From the NCBI RefSeq assembly GCF_030408715.1, contig NZ_CP047202.1:708294-772293 (forward strand): 64,000 bases of DNA, given 5' to 3'. Position 1 is the first letter of the stretch; each line of letters begins with the position of its first letter. Of the stretch, positions 40,556 through 48,651 are shown one piece after another. The position numbers and the translations under genes are program-made. The notes beneath the pieces are model-generated. The model made no database searches and was not told where the DNA came from. It saw only the letters and a list, made by a program, of their open reading frames with translations. This DNA is from Corynebacterium confusum. Its GTDB lineage: Bacteria; Actinomycetota; Actinomycetes; Mycobacteriales; Mycobacteriaceae.

Positions 40556-41881
40556 ATGCCCTTTAGCTCTTTTGACAGTGCGATTAGTAGCCGCGGTTAT
40601 GTCACCCCAGAAATGGAGAAGGTGTGGTCCGTTCGCGAGACCATCGCCGGATGGTACGCCGTGGAGGCGTCGTTGGCGGCGGCGCAGGGGCAGGTGGGGA
40701 TGATCCCGGAATCCGCGGCGGCTGCCATCGTGGACAACGCCACGGTCAGCTCTGAGGTAGAGGAGGCTATTAGCCGGGGCGCAATGGGCAACCCCTTCAC
40801 CCTGGGCCTGGATGCGCTGCGCGCGGAGCTCCCCGAGGACGCCCGCGGCTGGGTCCACTTCGGGGCGACGACCCAAGACATCCTGGATACCGGGCGCGCG
40901 CTGCAGATCAAGGCGAGCTTGGATCTGATCATGCGCACCTTGCGCCGCCTGATCGACGTACTCGTGGACCTAGCGCATGAGCACGCAGATACGGTGATGG
41001 TTGCGCGCACCAATGGGCAGTATGCTCTGCCGACCACTTTGGGCTACCGCGTGGCTACGTGGGTCAAGGCGCTGCGCCGTTGCTACGGGCGGCTGCAAAT
41101 TACGCGCGATCACGTGTTGCTCGTGCAATTCTCCGGCGCGGTGGGCACCTATGCCGCGATGGGAGAATACGGTTCGACTGTCGCACGCCTGGTCGCTCGC
41201 CGCTTGGGGCTAGAGTTCGAGGAAATCGCCTGGCACGCACAACGAGATACGATCACGGAGCTTGCGTGTACCGTCAGCATCTACGGCCAAACTTTGGCCA
41301 AGATCGCAGAAGACCTCTTTGAGATGCAGCGCTCCGACGCCGGCGAGGCTGAGGAGGAACTAGACCCGCACTTCTCTGGCTCAAGTACTATGCCGCAGAA
41401 GCGGAACCCGTTTACGACCATGAAGATCTCCGCAGCCGCGCGTATGGCGGCGGGCGCGGCGTCCACCATGCTGACCCAGACGCCCAGCGCGGATGAGCGC
41501 GACCACCGTGCCATTGAGGTCGAGCGCGATTGTTTGCCGCGTATCTTCGCCGCCGTGGAAGGTGCCGGTCGTAAGCTCGAGAAGCTCCTTGGCAACCTTT
41601 CTTTCGATGCGGATGCCCTACGTGCCAACGTCGAAGCCGAGGGCGTGTTAACCATGACCGAAGCCATCATGATGGAGTTCGCGAAGGTCATTGGTCACGG
41701 ACCGGCGCACGACCTAGTCCAGGACTTCGCCACCCAGTACCGGGACACGGGGATTAGCCTGGAAAACTTTGTTGCGGGCCGTCCCGAGGTCGCTGATCAA
41801 CTGAAGTTCGTGGATCTAACAGAAATCCAACGCCCGGAGAACTATACGGGCCTAGCAAGCGAAATCGCCCGCGCTATTTAG
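40556..41881 (+). CDS. fumarase/adenylosuccinate-lyase superfamily enzyme
   Basis: 441 residues. The superfamily signature GSSTMPQKRNPF near residue 280 and the earlier VHFGATTQDILDTG mark an argininosuccinase/fumarase-fold homotetrameric lyase. Within it, the short N-terminal part and length resemble PcaB (3-carboxy-cis,cis-muconate cycloisomerase) and PcaB-like adenylosuccinate lyases more than the ordinary purB product. No protocatechuate-pathway gene is adjacent, so substrate is undetermined. It lies alone immediately behind the rRNA operon, with its own promoter and a terminator hairpin overlapping its stop codon. Confidence 0.8.
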   Translation: MPFSSFDSAISSRGYVTPEMEKVWSVRETIAGWYAVEASLAAAQGQVGMIPESAAAAIVDNATVSSEVEEAISRGAMGNPFTLGLDALRAELPEDARGWVHFGATTQDILDTGRALQIKASLDLIMRTLRRLIDVLVDLAHEHADTVMVARTNGQYALPTTLGYRVATWVKALRRCYGRLQITRDHVLLVQFSGAVGTYAAMGEYGSTVARLVARRLGLEFEEIAWHAQRDTITELACTVSIYGQTLAKIAEDLFEMQRSDAGEAEEELDPHFSGSSTMPQKRNPFTTMKISAAARMAAGAASTMLTQTPSADERDHRAIEVERDCLPRIFAAVEGAGRKLEKLLGNLSFDADALRANVEAEGVLTMTEAIMMEFAKVIGHGPAHDLVQDFATQYRDTGISLENFVAGRPEVADQLKFVDLTEIQRPENYTGLASEIARAI

Positions 41882-41895
41882 TAGCACGGGCGATT
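41863..41895 (+). terminator. terminator overlapping lyase stop codon
   Basis: Arms AATCGCCCG / CGGGCGATT span the TAG of the lyase gene; also positioned for the convergent VWA gene. No strong T-tract. Confidence 0.55.
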
Positions 41896-41908
41896 GAGCA
41901 GTAGAGGA

Positions 41909-43873
41909 TTACCTACGGCGGAGCAGAAGGGCTGCCAGGATGATGAGCAGGAGGATGCCGCCGCCAGCGGCGATCCACATCAGGTTGATGCCGCCTTCGT
42001 CGGAGTCGGATTCCTGAGCCTGCTGGTCGGTGTCGGTGCCTTCAGGCTTCTCGGCCTCAGAAGATTCGGTCTCTTCCTCCTCGGCAGCCGGCGGGGCGTC
42101 GGACGGCGGTGGCCCGTCAGCGGTAACTAGGCGCCACTCCGGGCCGTCGAGCTTTTCGCCTTCGACATCGAAACCGATCTTGTAGGGCTGGTCGACACCA
42201 GTTGTTCCCTCGCCCACCCCGTAGTTCATGGAGACTCCGATGTAGTAGTCGCCCGCAAGAGATAATTTGCCACCGGCCCTGTTTTTTTCGCGATTGTTAA
42301 AGAGGACCGGCTTCTCCGTCGTTGCGGTATCCGAATCAGAGCCCTCCTTGTAAGGAGGGCTGACGGACAAGTCGTCGATTTCAAGACGGTGGGGCGAGTA
42401 GATGACCCCCTCGATACGGTCGTAATCCTCGCGCTCCGATTTACCGGTTCGAATGGTCACCACCGGACGTTGGCCCCATTCCACCGGTACCTTATAGAAG
42501 CGGTATTCACCTGGCACGATCGTATCGGAGTAGGCGCCGGGCTTGACCTCGACGGCGTCGGAGAAACCGGTACCGCCGGTGATGGGAGCGGCATCATTCA
42601 GGGGAAGGTCGGAGTGGTTTTCCTGCTTATTGTTGGAGTCATCCTTAGGGAGGTTTTCCACGGGCTTTTCGTCGGGGATGGGCTCGTACGCGACCTGAAC
42701 CTCAAAGGACGCTTCGTTATCAACCTCATCATCGCTGTACCACACGTCGTAGCCAAGGTACCACTGGGCGTCGTCGCAGTCGTCGCCCTCAGTGGCTTCT
42801 ATAGCAGCGACCACAGGATCCGGCGGAGCGTACGCAGTGAGGGAAGTGCTTCCGTCCACTAACCCTATTTCGCCGGCGGTGCAATCCATACCGTTGGAGG
42901 TATTATCTATCTCGTCAAGGTGGTAGTAAAGGTCATGGTGAACACCGGAATTACTACCCGCGTCACCGGTGGCGTCGCGGTCAGGGTAACCGGTGACGGA
43001 GACGTAGGCGTTGTAGCCTTCGGGGACGGCGACGCGGATGTAGCGCAGGCCTTGGTCCTGGTCGTCGTTGGGGGTCAAGCGGGTGTGGTAGAGGCCTTCG
43101 CCCAGCCATTTGGCGTCTTCGACGGTGTCGGCGAACTCGAATTCCGTGCCGGCGGCTTTGTAGGTGTTCACGGCGCGCTGAGACAGGAATTTCAGATCCT
43201 CGGTGAGCTTGTCAGCGTCGTCTGCCTGGCGGTACTCGCCGCCGGTGGCTTCGGAGATGCACTCGAGTTCTTCGCGGGCTTCGTCGTCGACCTTGAAGCC
43301 GACGGTGTGGATGGCAAGTCCCACTCCGTCGTCGGCCAGTTCCTTGGCCACGGTGCACACCTCTGGCGGTGCGCAGGTATCAATGCCGTCGGAAACCAAG
43401 ATGATGGAGCGGTCTCCTTCGTCGGGCAGTTCATCTGCGGCGTGGCGCAGGGCGTTGCCCATCGGGGTGTATCCGGTGGGAGTCAGGTCGTCGATACCTT
43501 TGCTGAACTTGTCCCGGTCGAGTTTGCCGACGGGGGAGAGGGTCTCAATGTCCTGGCAGCCGACCTCGTGGTTGTCGGGCGCGTCGGTTTCGTTCGCACC
43601 GTAGGCGACTAGGCCCATGGTGGCGGTATCGGGCAGTCCGTCGAGGAGTTCGTGGGCGGCCTTTTTGGCTGAGTCCATTCGGGTGCCGTCGCCGTCGGGT
43701 TGGAGCATAGAGCTGGAGGCATCCATGATGAGCACCGAGGAAGCTTGGGAGTCGCCTTTGGCGTCGTCTTGCGCGGTAGCGGTCGGTGCCCAGATACCGG
43801 TGAAGGCTGCCAGTAGAGCGAGGATCGCGACCAGGGCGGTGACTGGCTGTGGGTATTGTCCTGTTCGTGTCAT
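41909..43873 (-). CDS. secreted/membrane-anchored VWA-domain protein
   Basis: 654 residues from ATG 43873. A signal peptide (ALVAILALLAAFTGIWAP... ATAQ, cleavage near residue 36) is followed directly by a von Willebrand A domain with the metal-site motif DASSS (VLIMDASSSM) and the later VSDGIDTC. A long extracytoplasmic region follows, then an acidic Glu/Ser/Asp linker and a C-terminal membrane helix ending in RRR, so the protein is a type I surface protein. No pilus, chelatase or toxin partner gene is adjacent. Role unknown; VWA domains usually mediate metal-dependent protein binding. Confidence 0.82.
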   Translation of the reverse strand: MTRTGQYPQPVTALVAILALLAAFTGIWAPTATAQDDAKGDSQASSVLIMDASSSMLQPDGDGTRMDSAKKAAHELLDGLPDTATMGLVAYGANETDAPDNHEVGCQDIETLSPVGKLDRDKFSKGIDDLTPTGYTPMGNALRHAADELPDEGDRSIILVSDGIDTCAPPEVCTVAKELADDGVGLAIHTVGFKVDDEAREELECISEATGGEYRQADDADKLTEDLKFLSQRAVNTYKAAGTEFEFADTVEDAKWLGEGLYHTRLTPNDDQDQGLRYIRVAVPEGYNAYVSVTGYPDRDATGDAGSNSGVHHDLYYHLDEIDNTSNGMDCTAGEIGLVDGSTSLTAYAPPDPVVAAIEATEGDDCDDAQWYLGYDVWYSDDEVDNEASFEVQVAYEPIPDEKPVENLPKDDSNNKQENHSDLPLNDAAPITGGTGFSDAVEVKPGAYSDTIVPGEYRFYKVPVEWGQRPVVTIRTGKSEREDYDRIEGVIYSPHRLEIDDLSVSPPYKEGSDSDTATTEKPVLFNNREKNRAGGKLSLAGDYYIGVSMNYGVGEGTTGVDQPYKIGFDVEGEKLDGPEWRLVTADGPPPSDAPPAAEEEETESSEAEKPEGTDTDQQAQESDSDEGGINLMWIAAGGGILLLIILAALLLRRR

Positions 43874-43987
43874 GGTGTTTCTCGTTTTACTTTCATAAGT
43901 GAGATGGGGCACATTAAACATATATTGATCGGACAACTGTCGCTACTTAAGTCGGTTACGGCTTTGTAACAATGCTTAGATATACGA

Positions 43988-44020
43988 AACTGCCCACGCC
44001 AATGGATGACGCGGGCAGTT
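43988..44020 (-). terminator. terminator after DUF3239-like gene
   Basis: Read on the minus strand, arms AACTGCCCGCG / CGTGGGCAGTT (one mismatch) are followed by TTCGTATA. It lies 31 nt after the minus-strand stop at 44051. Confidence 0.65.
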
Positions 44021-44050
44021 GGTGAGTTGGGGCTAAGAGAGCTCTGGCGG

Positions 44051-44689
44051 CTAGAGGATCAACAGGTCGAACTTGGTGGCCTTGACGTCGCTCAGGCGCC
44101 TGCGGGCCCGTTCGAGGCGCTGCCACTGGTCCTGGGGGATGGACTTGCGGGCGATGTCGACGACCTCCTGGTCGGGGGTGCCCCACGCGATGGGCATCGG
44201 GGAGATCTGCTGCCAGTGGTTCCTGTCCGAGTTAGTGTGGTGCCCGCCGATCGCGGCGACGGGGACCTTGGTACCGACCTTACGGTCTACGCCGGGGATG
44301 GAATTTACCCGGCGCAGCGCGGCGCCCCAGCGGGGCTCGGCTTCCGGATCGACGTTGGTGTTGACCAGGGCCAACAGGTACATCTCCCGGTCGGTGACCT
44401 CAGCGATGACGCCGGGGGCGAGCGGGTAGGAGTCGTAGAGCTGCTGGGCCGTGCCCACCTTGCGGGAGGAGAGAACGCCGACCACGGCGCACATGATGCC
44501 GAACAGGATGATGCCCAGCCCGACAGTAAAACCCCACGCGGACTCGACGAAGTACCAAAGCGCCGCGCCGATAATCACCAGGAGCACGCCCATGATGAGT
44601 CCGGACATCAGCAGCCGCTTGGAATCCCGGAGCAGTTCGTTGTGCTTTTTCGCGAAGGCCTCATCGACCTCAAATTTAAAGATCTTCAT
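44051..44689 (-). CDS. DUF3239-like membrane protein
   Basis: 212 residues. A charged N-terminal 25 residues precedes two adjacent membrane helices (about 27-47 and 52-73), followed by a soluble C-terminal domain of about 135 residues. I believe this is the corynebacterial DUF3239 family found beside the XPB helicase, but the family number is from memory. The start overlaps the helicase stop by 14 nt, so they are co-translated. Function unknown. Confidence 0.7.
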   Translation of the reverse strand: MKIFKFEVDEAFAKKHNELLRDSKRLLMSGLIMGVLLVIIGAALWYFVESAWGFTVGLGIILFGIMCAVVGVLSSRKVGTAQQLYDSYPLAPGVIAEVTDREMYLLALVNTNVDPEAEPRWGAALRRVNSIPGVDRKVGTKVPVAAIGGHHTNSDRNHWQQISPMPIAWGTPDQEVVDIARKSIPQDQWQRLERARRRLSDVKATKFDLLIL

Positions 44690-46325
44690 CGCTACCCAAG
44701 TCTACTGCGTCGACCAGACGGTAAGCATATCCCTGCTCCGCGAGGAATCGCTGCCGGTGGAGAGCAAACTCGGCGTCCACGCTGTCGCGGGTGACTACGG
44801 TGTAGAACTCGGCTTCGTTATCGTCGGCCTTGGGGCGCAGCAGGCGGCCCAAGCGCTGGGCTTCTTCCTGGCGCGAGCCGAAGGTGCCGGAGACCTGGAT
44901 GGCCAGGGCGGCCTCCGGGAGATCGATGCTGAAGTTTGCCACCTTGGAGACCACCAGGGTGGTGGTCTCACCGGCGCGGAAAGAGCGGAAGGCCTCCTCG
45001 CGCTTGGCGGTCGAGGTGCGGCCGTCAATAACGGGCGCGTCGAGGCGTTCACCGATGGTCTTGAGTTGGTCGATAAAACCGCCGATAATGAGCGTCGGAA
45101 TACCTGGGTGGGCAGCCACGAGCTGGTCGACCACGCGGTATTTCGCCTCCGCGCTGGCTGCCAGCCGGTATCGGTCCCGCGTCGGCGCGGTCGCGTACGT
45201 CATGCGCTCCTCCGGCGTCATTTCCACGCGGACCTCGGTGCACTCGGCGGTGGCGATATATCCGGCGTTTTCCAGGTCCTTCCACGGGGCGTCGTAGCGC
45301 TTGGGCCCGATCAGCGAGAAGACGTCACCTTCCAGGCCGTCCTCGCGGATAAGGGTGGCGGTAAGGCCTAGACGGCGCCGCGACTGGAGGTCGGAGGTCA
45401 TACGGAAGACCGGGGCGGGCAAAAGGTGGACCTCATCGTAGATGATAAGGCCCCAGTCGCGGGAGTCGAACAGATCCAGCGCGGCGTATTCCCCGCGGGT
45501 CTTGCGCGTGACTACCTGGTAGGTCGCGATGGTCACCGGCTTGATCTCTTTCTTTTCGCCGGAGTACTCGCCGATCTCCGAGGCGGTCAGGCTCGTGCGG
45601 CGCAGCAGCTCATCGCGCCACTGGCGTCCGGCCACCGTGTTGGTCACCAGGATCAGGGTGGTGGCTTGGGCGCGGGCCATCGCGGCGGCGCCGACCAGGG
45701 TCTTGCCCGCGCCGCAGGGCAGTACCACCACGCCGGAGCCGCCCTCCCAGAAGGAATCCGTGGCCTGGCGCTGGTAGTCGCGCAGCTGCCAGCCGCTTTC
45801 GGTCAGGGCAATCGGGTGGGACTCGCCGTCGACATATCCGGCGGTATCGCTGGCCGGCCAGCCGACCTGCAGCAGCGCCTGCTTCAGGCGGCCGCGGTGG
45901 GACGGCGGCACCGCGAAAGTGTTTTCGTCAATCCGGGCGCCCAACAGCGGGGCTACCTTCTTGTGGCGCTCCAGCTCCGCGAGAATGGCCGGTTCCGCCG
46001 AGGTGAGGATGAGGCCGTGGGCTGGGTGCTTGTCAATGTTGACGCGGCCGTAGCGCGACATCGTCTCCGCGACGTCGACGAGCAGCGCCTGCGGGACGGG
46101 GAAGCGGGAGTAGCTTTCTAGTACATCCACGACTTGTTCGGCGTCGTGGCCGGCGGCGCGGGCGTTCCACAGCGCCAGGGGCGTGATGCGGTAGGTGTGG
46201 ATATGCTCCGGCGCGCGTTCGAGTTCTGCGAAGGGGGCAAGCGCCCGGCGGGCGCTATCGGCCTCCGGGTGATCGACCTCCAGCAGGACGGTCTTGTCGG
46301 ATTGGACGATGAGCGGGCCGGGCAT
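44676..46325 (-). CDS. XPB-type superfamily 2 DNA repair helicase
   Basis: 549 residues from ATG 46325, with AGGAG about 12 nt upstream. An N-terminal helicase-associated domain is followed at about residue 170 by the helicase core: Q-like WQLRDYQRQA, Walker A LPCGAGKTLVG, DEVH box IIYDEVHLLPA, motif III GLTATLIRED, and motif VI QRLGRLLRPK. This is the bacterial XPB homologue, a 3'-5' helicase implicated in DNA repair in mycobacteria. The gene for its usual partner (48652-50737) lies upstream, separated here by an ABC exporter pair. Confidence 0.92.
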   Translation of the reverse strand: MPGPLIVQSDKTVLLEVDHPEADSARRALAPFAELERAPEHIHTYRITPLALWNARAAGHDAEQVVDVLESYSRFPVPQALLVDVAETMSRYGRVNIDKHPAHGLILTSAEPAILAELERHKKVAPLLGARIDENTFAVPPSHRGRLKQALLQVGWPASDTAGYVDGESHPIALTESGWQLRDYQRQATDSFWEGGSGVVVLPCGAGKTLVGAAAMARAQATTLILVTNTVAGRQWRDELLRRTSLTASEIGEYSGEKKEIKPVTIATYQVVTRKTRGEYAALDLFDSRDWGLIIYDEVHLLPAPVFRMTSDLQSRRRLGLTATLIREDGLEGDVFSLIGPKRYDAPWKDLENAGYIATAECTEVRVEMTPEERMTYATAPTRDRYRLAASAEAKYRVVDQLVAAHPGIPTLIIGGFIDQLKTIGERLDAPVIDGRTSTAKREEAFRSFRAGETTTLVVSKVANFSIDLPEAALAIQVSGTFGSRQEEAQRLGRLLRPKADDNEAEFYTVVTRDSVDAEFALHRQRFLAEQGYAYRLVDAVDLGSDEDL

Positions 46326-46372
46326 AGGGCGGTGGTTCTCCTCGAAAACGGTCGGGGGCAACCTAGCGCGGT

Positions 46373-46440
46373 TTGAGCCTTGAGGCTGGCTTGAGCCTTG
46401 AGGCTGGCTTGAGCCTTGAGGCTGGCTTGAGCCTTGGGGC
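46373..46440. repeat. 18-bp tandem repeat, 3.8 copies
   Basis: The unit TTGAGCCTTGAGGCTGGC occurs three times exactly at 46373, 46391 and 46409, plus a degenerate partial copy to 46440. Each unit contains the small hairpin AGCC-TTGA-GGCT. The array lies between the stop of the ABC permease gene and the helicase start, about 50 bp before the latter. Confidence 0.9.
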
Positions 46441-47619
46441 CTAGCCCTTGAGGGCAGCGCGCCAGGTCATTTTCTTTCCGTTATTGAGGATAGCGCCGCG
46501 GTAGATGCGGGCAACCAACCAGATGACCGCGGCGGTGGTTGCTGCGAAAAGCAGGTAGGACAGCGCCAGCTGGGCGGCGCCGAAGTTGCCCACCGCGTAC
46601 TGCATCGGGGCGGTCAGCATGGAAAACGGCGGCAGCCAGCCGGCCACCTGCAAGAGCGTGGAGTCCAGGCTGTTCCAGCCGAAGGCGGGGACATAGGCGG
46701 TGAGGATGAGCAGGATGAGGATCGGGGTCTGCGTGGACTGGAGGTCTTCGGTGCGCTGGATGAGGGAGCCGGCCGCGGCGTAGAGGCTGCCGAAGAAGAG
46801 CAGGCCCAGCAGGCAGCCGACCAGCATGACGCCGAAGAGGCCCCAGTCGAGCGAGAAATGGTCCGAGAACTCGGTAAACGCCAGGGCGGCGGCGCCGGCG
46901 CCGACGAGCACCAGGGTGGTCACGAAGCCGAAGATGGTAACCCCCAGGATCTTGCCGGCCAGGAAGTCCAGCGGGCGGACGGAGGAGAGGATAATTTCCA
47001 CCACACGGGAGGACTTCTCCTCGGTCACGCGGCCGCCGACCAGGCTGGCGAAGGTGATGACGGAGAAGATGATGATCATCGCCGCGGCCAGCACGGTCAG
47101 CACGGAGAAGATCTCGTCCTCGCTGCTGGCCGCGCCGTCGGTCTCATCCACGCTGACGAGGTTGACCGTGGTCTCCGGCAGCGCTTGGGCGTAGTCGGCG
47201 GGGCTAACTCCCAGCTCCTGCAGGGCGGTCTGACTGGAATACGCCTCGACTACCTGGTTGATGGTGGCGGTCATGGTCTGGCTGGGATTCCCGTCCTGAC
47301 TGATGAGGTCCCAACCCTCGTCGCCGGGGACCAAGGCGGCCTCGGCGTCGCCGTTGCGGACTAGCTCGGCGGCCTGGTCCGCATCGTCAGCCCCGCGGGC
47401 GTCCAGCCCGCTGTTGTCGAAGGCCTCGGTGGGCATCTCGACGACGGCGACGGTATCTGGCTCGTCGTCGGAGCCTAAGAAGAAGTTGGCGGCGGTGATG
47501 CCGCCGATGGTCACCAGCAGCAAGAGGGCGACGGTGATTTGGACGGCGCGGGTCTTGGCTGTGATGGCCATCTCGCGCTTGGCCACGGTCCAGATGGTGG
47601 CGGGGGAAGAATAGCGCAT
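46441..47619 (-). CDS. ABC transporter permease (NatB-like, ABC-2 type)
   Basis: 392 residues. One N-terminal membrane helix (about 28-49) is followed by an extracytoplasmic loop of about 120 residues and a cluster of five or six C-terminal helices, the NatB/YhaP exporter layout. The motif GGRVTEEKSSRVVEIILSSV after the second helix is characteristic. It pairs with the ATPase whose gene ends 4 nt upstream. Substrate unknown; sodium or a small molecule in characterised relatives. Confidence 0.86.
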   Translation of the reverse strand: MRYSSPATIWTVAKREMAITAKTRAVQITVALLLLVTIGGITAANFFLGSDDEPDTVAVVEMPTEAFDNSGLDARGADDADQAAELVRNGDAEAALVPGDEGWDLISQDGNPSQTMTATINQVVEAYSSQTALQELGVSPADYAQALPETTVNLVSVDETDGAASSEDEIFSVLTVLAAAMIIIFSVITFASLVGGRVTEEKSSRVVEIILSSVRPLDFLAGKILGVTIFGFVTTLVLVGAGAAALAFTEFSDHFSLDWGLFGVMLVGCLLGLLFFGSLYAAAGSLIQRTEDLQSTQTPILILLILTAYVPAFGWNSLDSTLLQVAGWLPPFSMLTAPMQYAVGNFGAAQLALSYLLFAATTAAVIWLVARIYRGAILNNGKKMTWRAALKG

Positions 47620-47623
47620 GGGT

Positions 47624-48517
47624 TTAGGCCTCCTGGGTAGTCGAAGAGACGACGTCGCGGAACAATTCGGTCAGGTCAGGGACCACGCGGCCGAATGCGT
47701 GGACGGGCCCGGCCTGGAGGGCGGCACGGAGGATGGTCTGGTCGTCCACGCCCTCGGCGGTGAGCACCACGTGCTCGGGGCCTTCCTCGACGACCTCGCA
47801 GCCGGGCGGGTACCAGCCGCGGGCCTCCGTGGCCACGCGGTAGCGCACCGGTCCGGAGGTTCGCAGCTCCTCGACTCCGCCTTCTGCGACGAGCCGGCCG
47901 TGGGAGAGGATGCCCACGCGGTCGCACAGGCGCTGGACCAAGTCCAGCTGGTGGGAGGAGAAGAGCACGGCCGCGCCGGAGCGGGCGCGCTCGACGAGCA
48001 TTTCACTCATGACCTCCACGGCCACCGGGTCGAGCCCGGAGAAGGGCTCGTCCAGGATGAGCACGTCTGGGGAGTGGATAAGCGAGGCGGCCAGCTGCAC
48101 GCGCTGCTGGTTACCCAGCGACAGATCGTCCAGCTTGTCGTCCTTGCGCTCGCCCAGGCCGAGACGCTCGAGCAGCTCGCCGGCCTTGGCCTTGCCCTCC
48201 GAGGTAGGGATGCCGTGGAGGGAGGCGAAGAAGGTCAGCTGGCTTATCAGCGACTCCTTGCCGTAGAGGCCGCGCTCTTCCGGCATGTAACCGATCCGGC
48301 GGCGGTTGCTGTCATCCAGCGGCTCGCCGTCCAGGCGGACCTGGCCGGAGTCGGTGGACAGCACGCCCAGCGCGATGCGCATGGTGGTGGACTTACCGGC
48401 GCCGTTGGAGCCGACGAAGCCATAAATCTCACCCGCGTCGACGTTGAGCGAAAGATCGTGGAGGACGCGGTGGTCACCGTAGGACTTGTTGAGTTGGTCT
48501 AATTCCAGTCGTGGCAC
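47624..48517 (-). CDS. ABC transporter ATP-binding protein (NatA-like)
   Basis: 297 residues from GTG 48517, with GGAAGG 7 nt upstream. Walker A VGSNGAGKSTTMRI, signature LSLGNQQRVQLAASL and Walker B VLILDEPFSGLDP. The C-terminal 80 residues form the extra domain typical of NatA/CcmA exporter ATPases. It precedes the permease gene by 4 nt. Three copies of AATATTGC-type half-sites lie 37-82 nt upstream of the start codon. Confidence 0.9.
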   Translation of the reverse strand: MPRLELDQLNKSYGDHRVLHDLSLNVDAGEIYGFVGSNGAGKSTTMRIALGVLSTDSGQVRLDGEPLDDSNRRRIGYMPEERGLYGKESLISQLTFFASLHGIPTSEGKAKAGELLERLGLGERKDDKLDDLSLGNQQRVQLAASLIHSPDVLILDEPFSGLDPVAVEVMSEMLVERARSGAAVLFSSHQLDLVQRLCDRVGILSHGRLVAEGGVEELRTSGPVRYRVATEARGWYPPGCEVVEEGPEHVVLTAEGVDDQTILRAALQAGPVHAFGRVVPDLTELFRDVVSSTTQEA

Positions 48518-48553
48518 AAGGAGGCCTTCCGGGTCGGGTCGATGTTCGTAGTA

Positions 48554-48599
48554 GAATATTGCATAAACACAATATTGCGTCAAGGGCACTTGCAATATT
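48554..48599. promoter_or_regulatory. three AATATTGC half-sites upstream of exporter genes
   Basis: AATATTGC at 48554-48561 and 48571-48578, and the inverted GCAATATT at 48592-48599. The first two also create the palindrome ATATTG-N8-CAATAT. The A+T-rich block in G+C-rich surroundings looks like the promoter/operator of the minus-strand ABC exporter. Regulator unknown. Confidence 0.5.
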
Positions 48600-48651
48600 A
48601 CCGTCGGAGTAGCTTCGCTGCGTGCCGCGCGGAGGGGCCGGGTCGGCCCGA

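Noticed and set aside
46373..46440. Tandem repeat as a CRISPR array
   Set aside because: Units are contiguous with no spacers and no cas genes are near.
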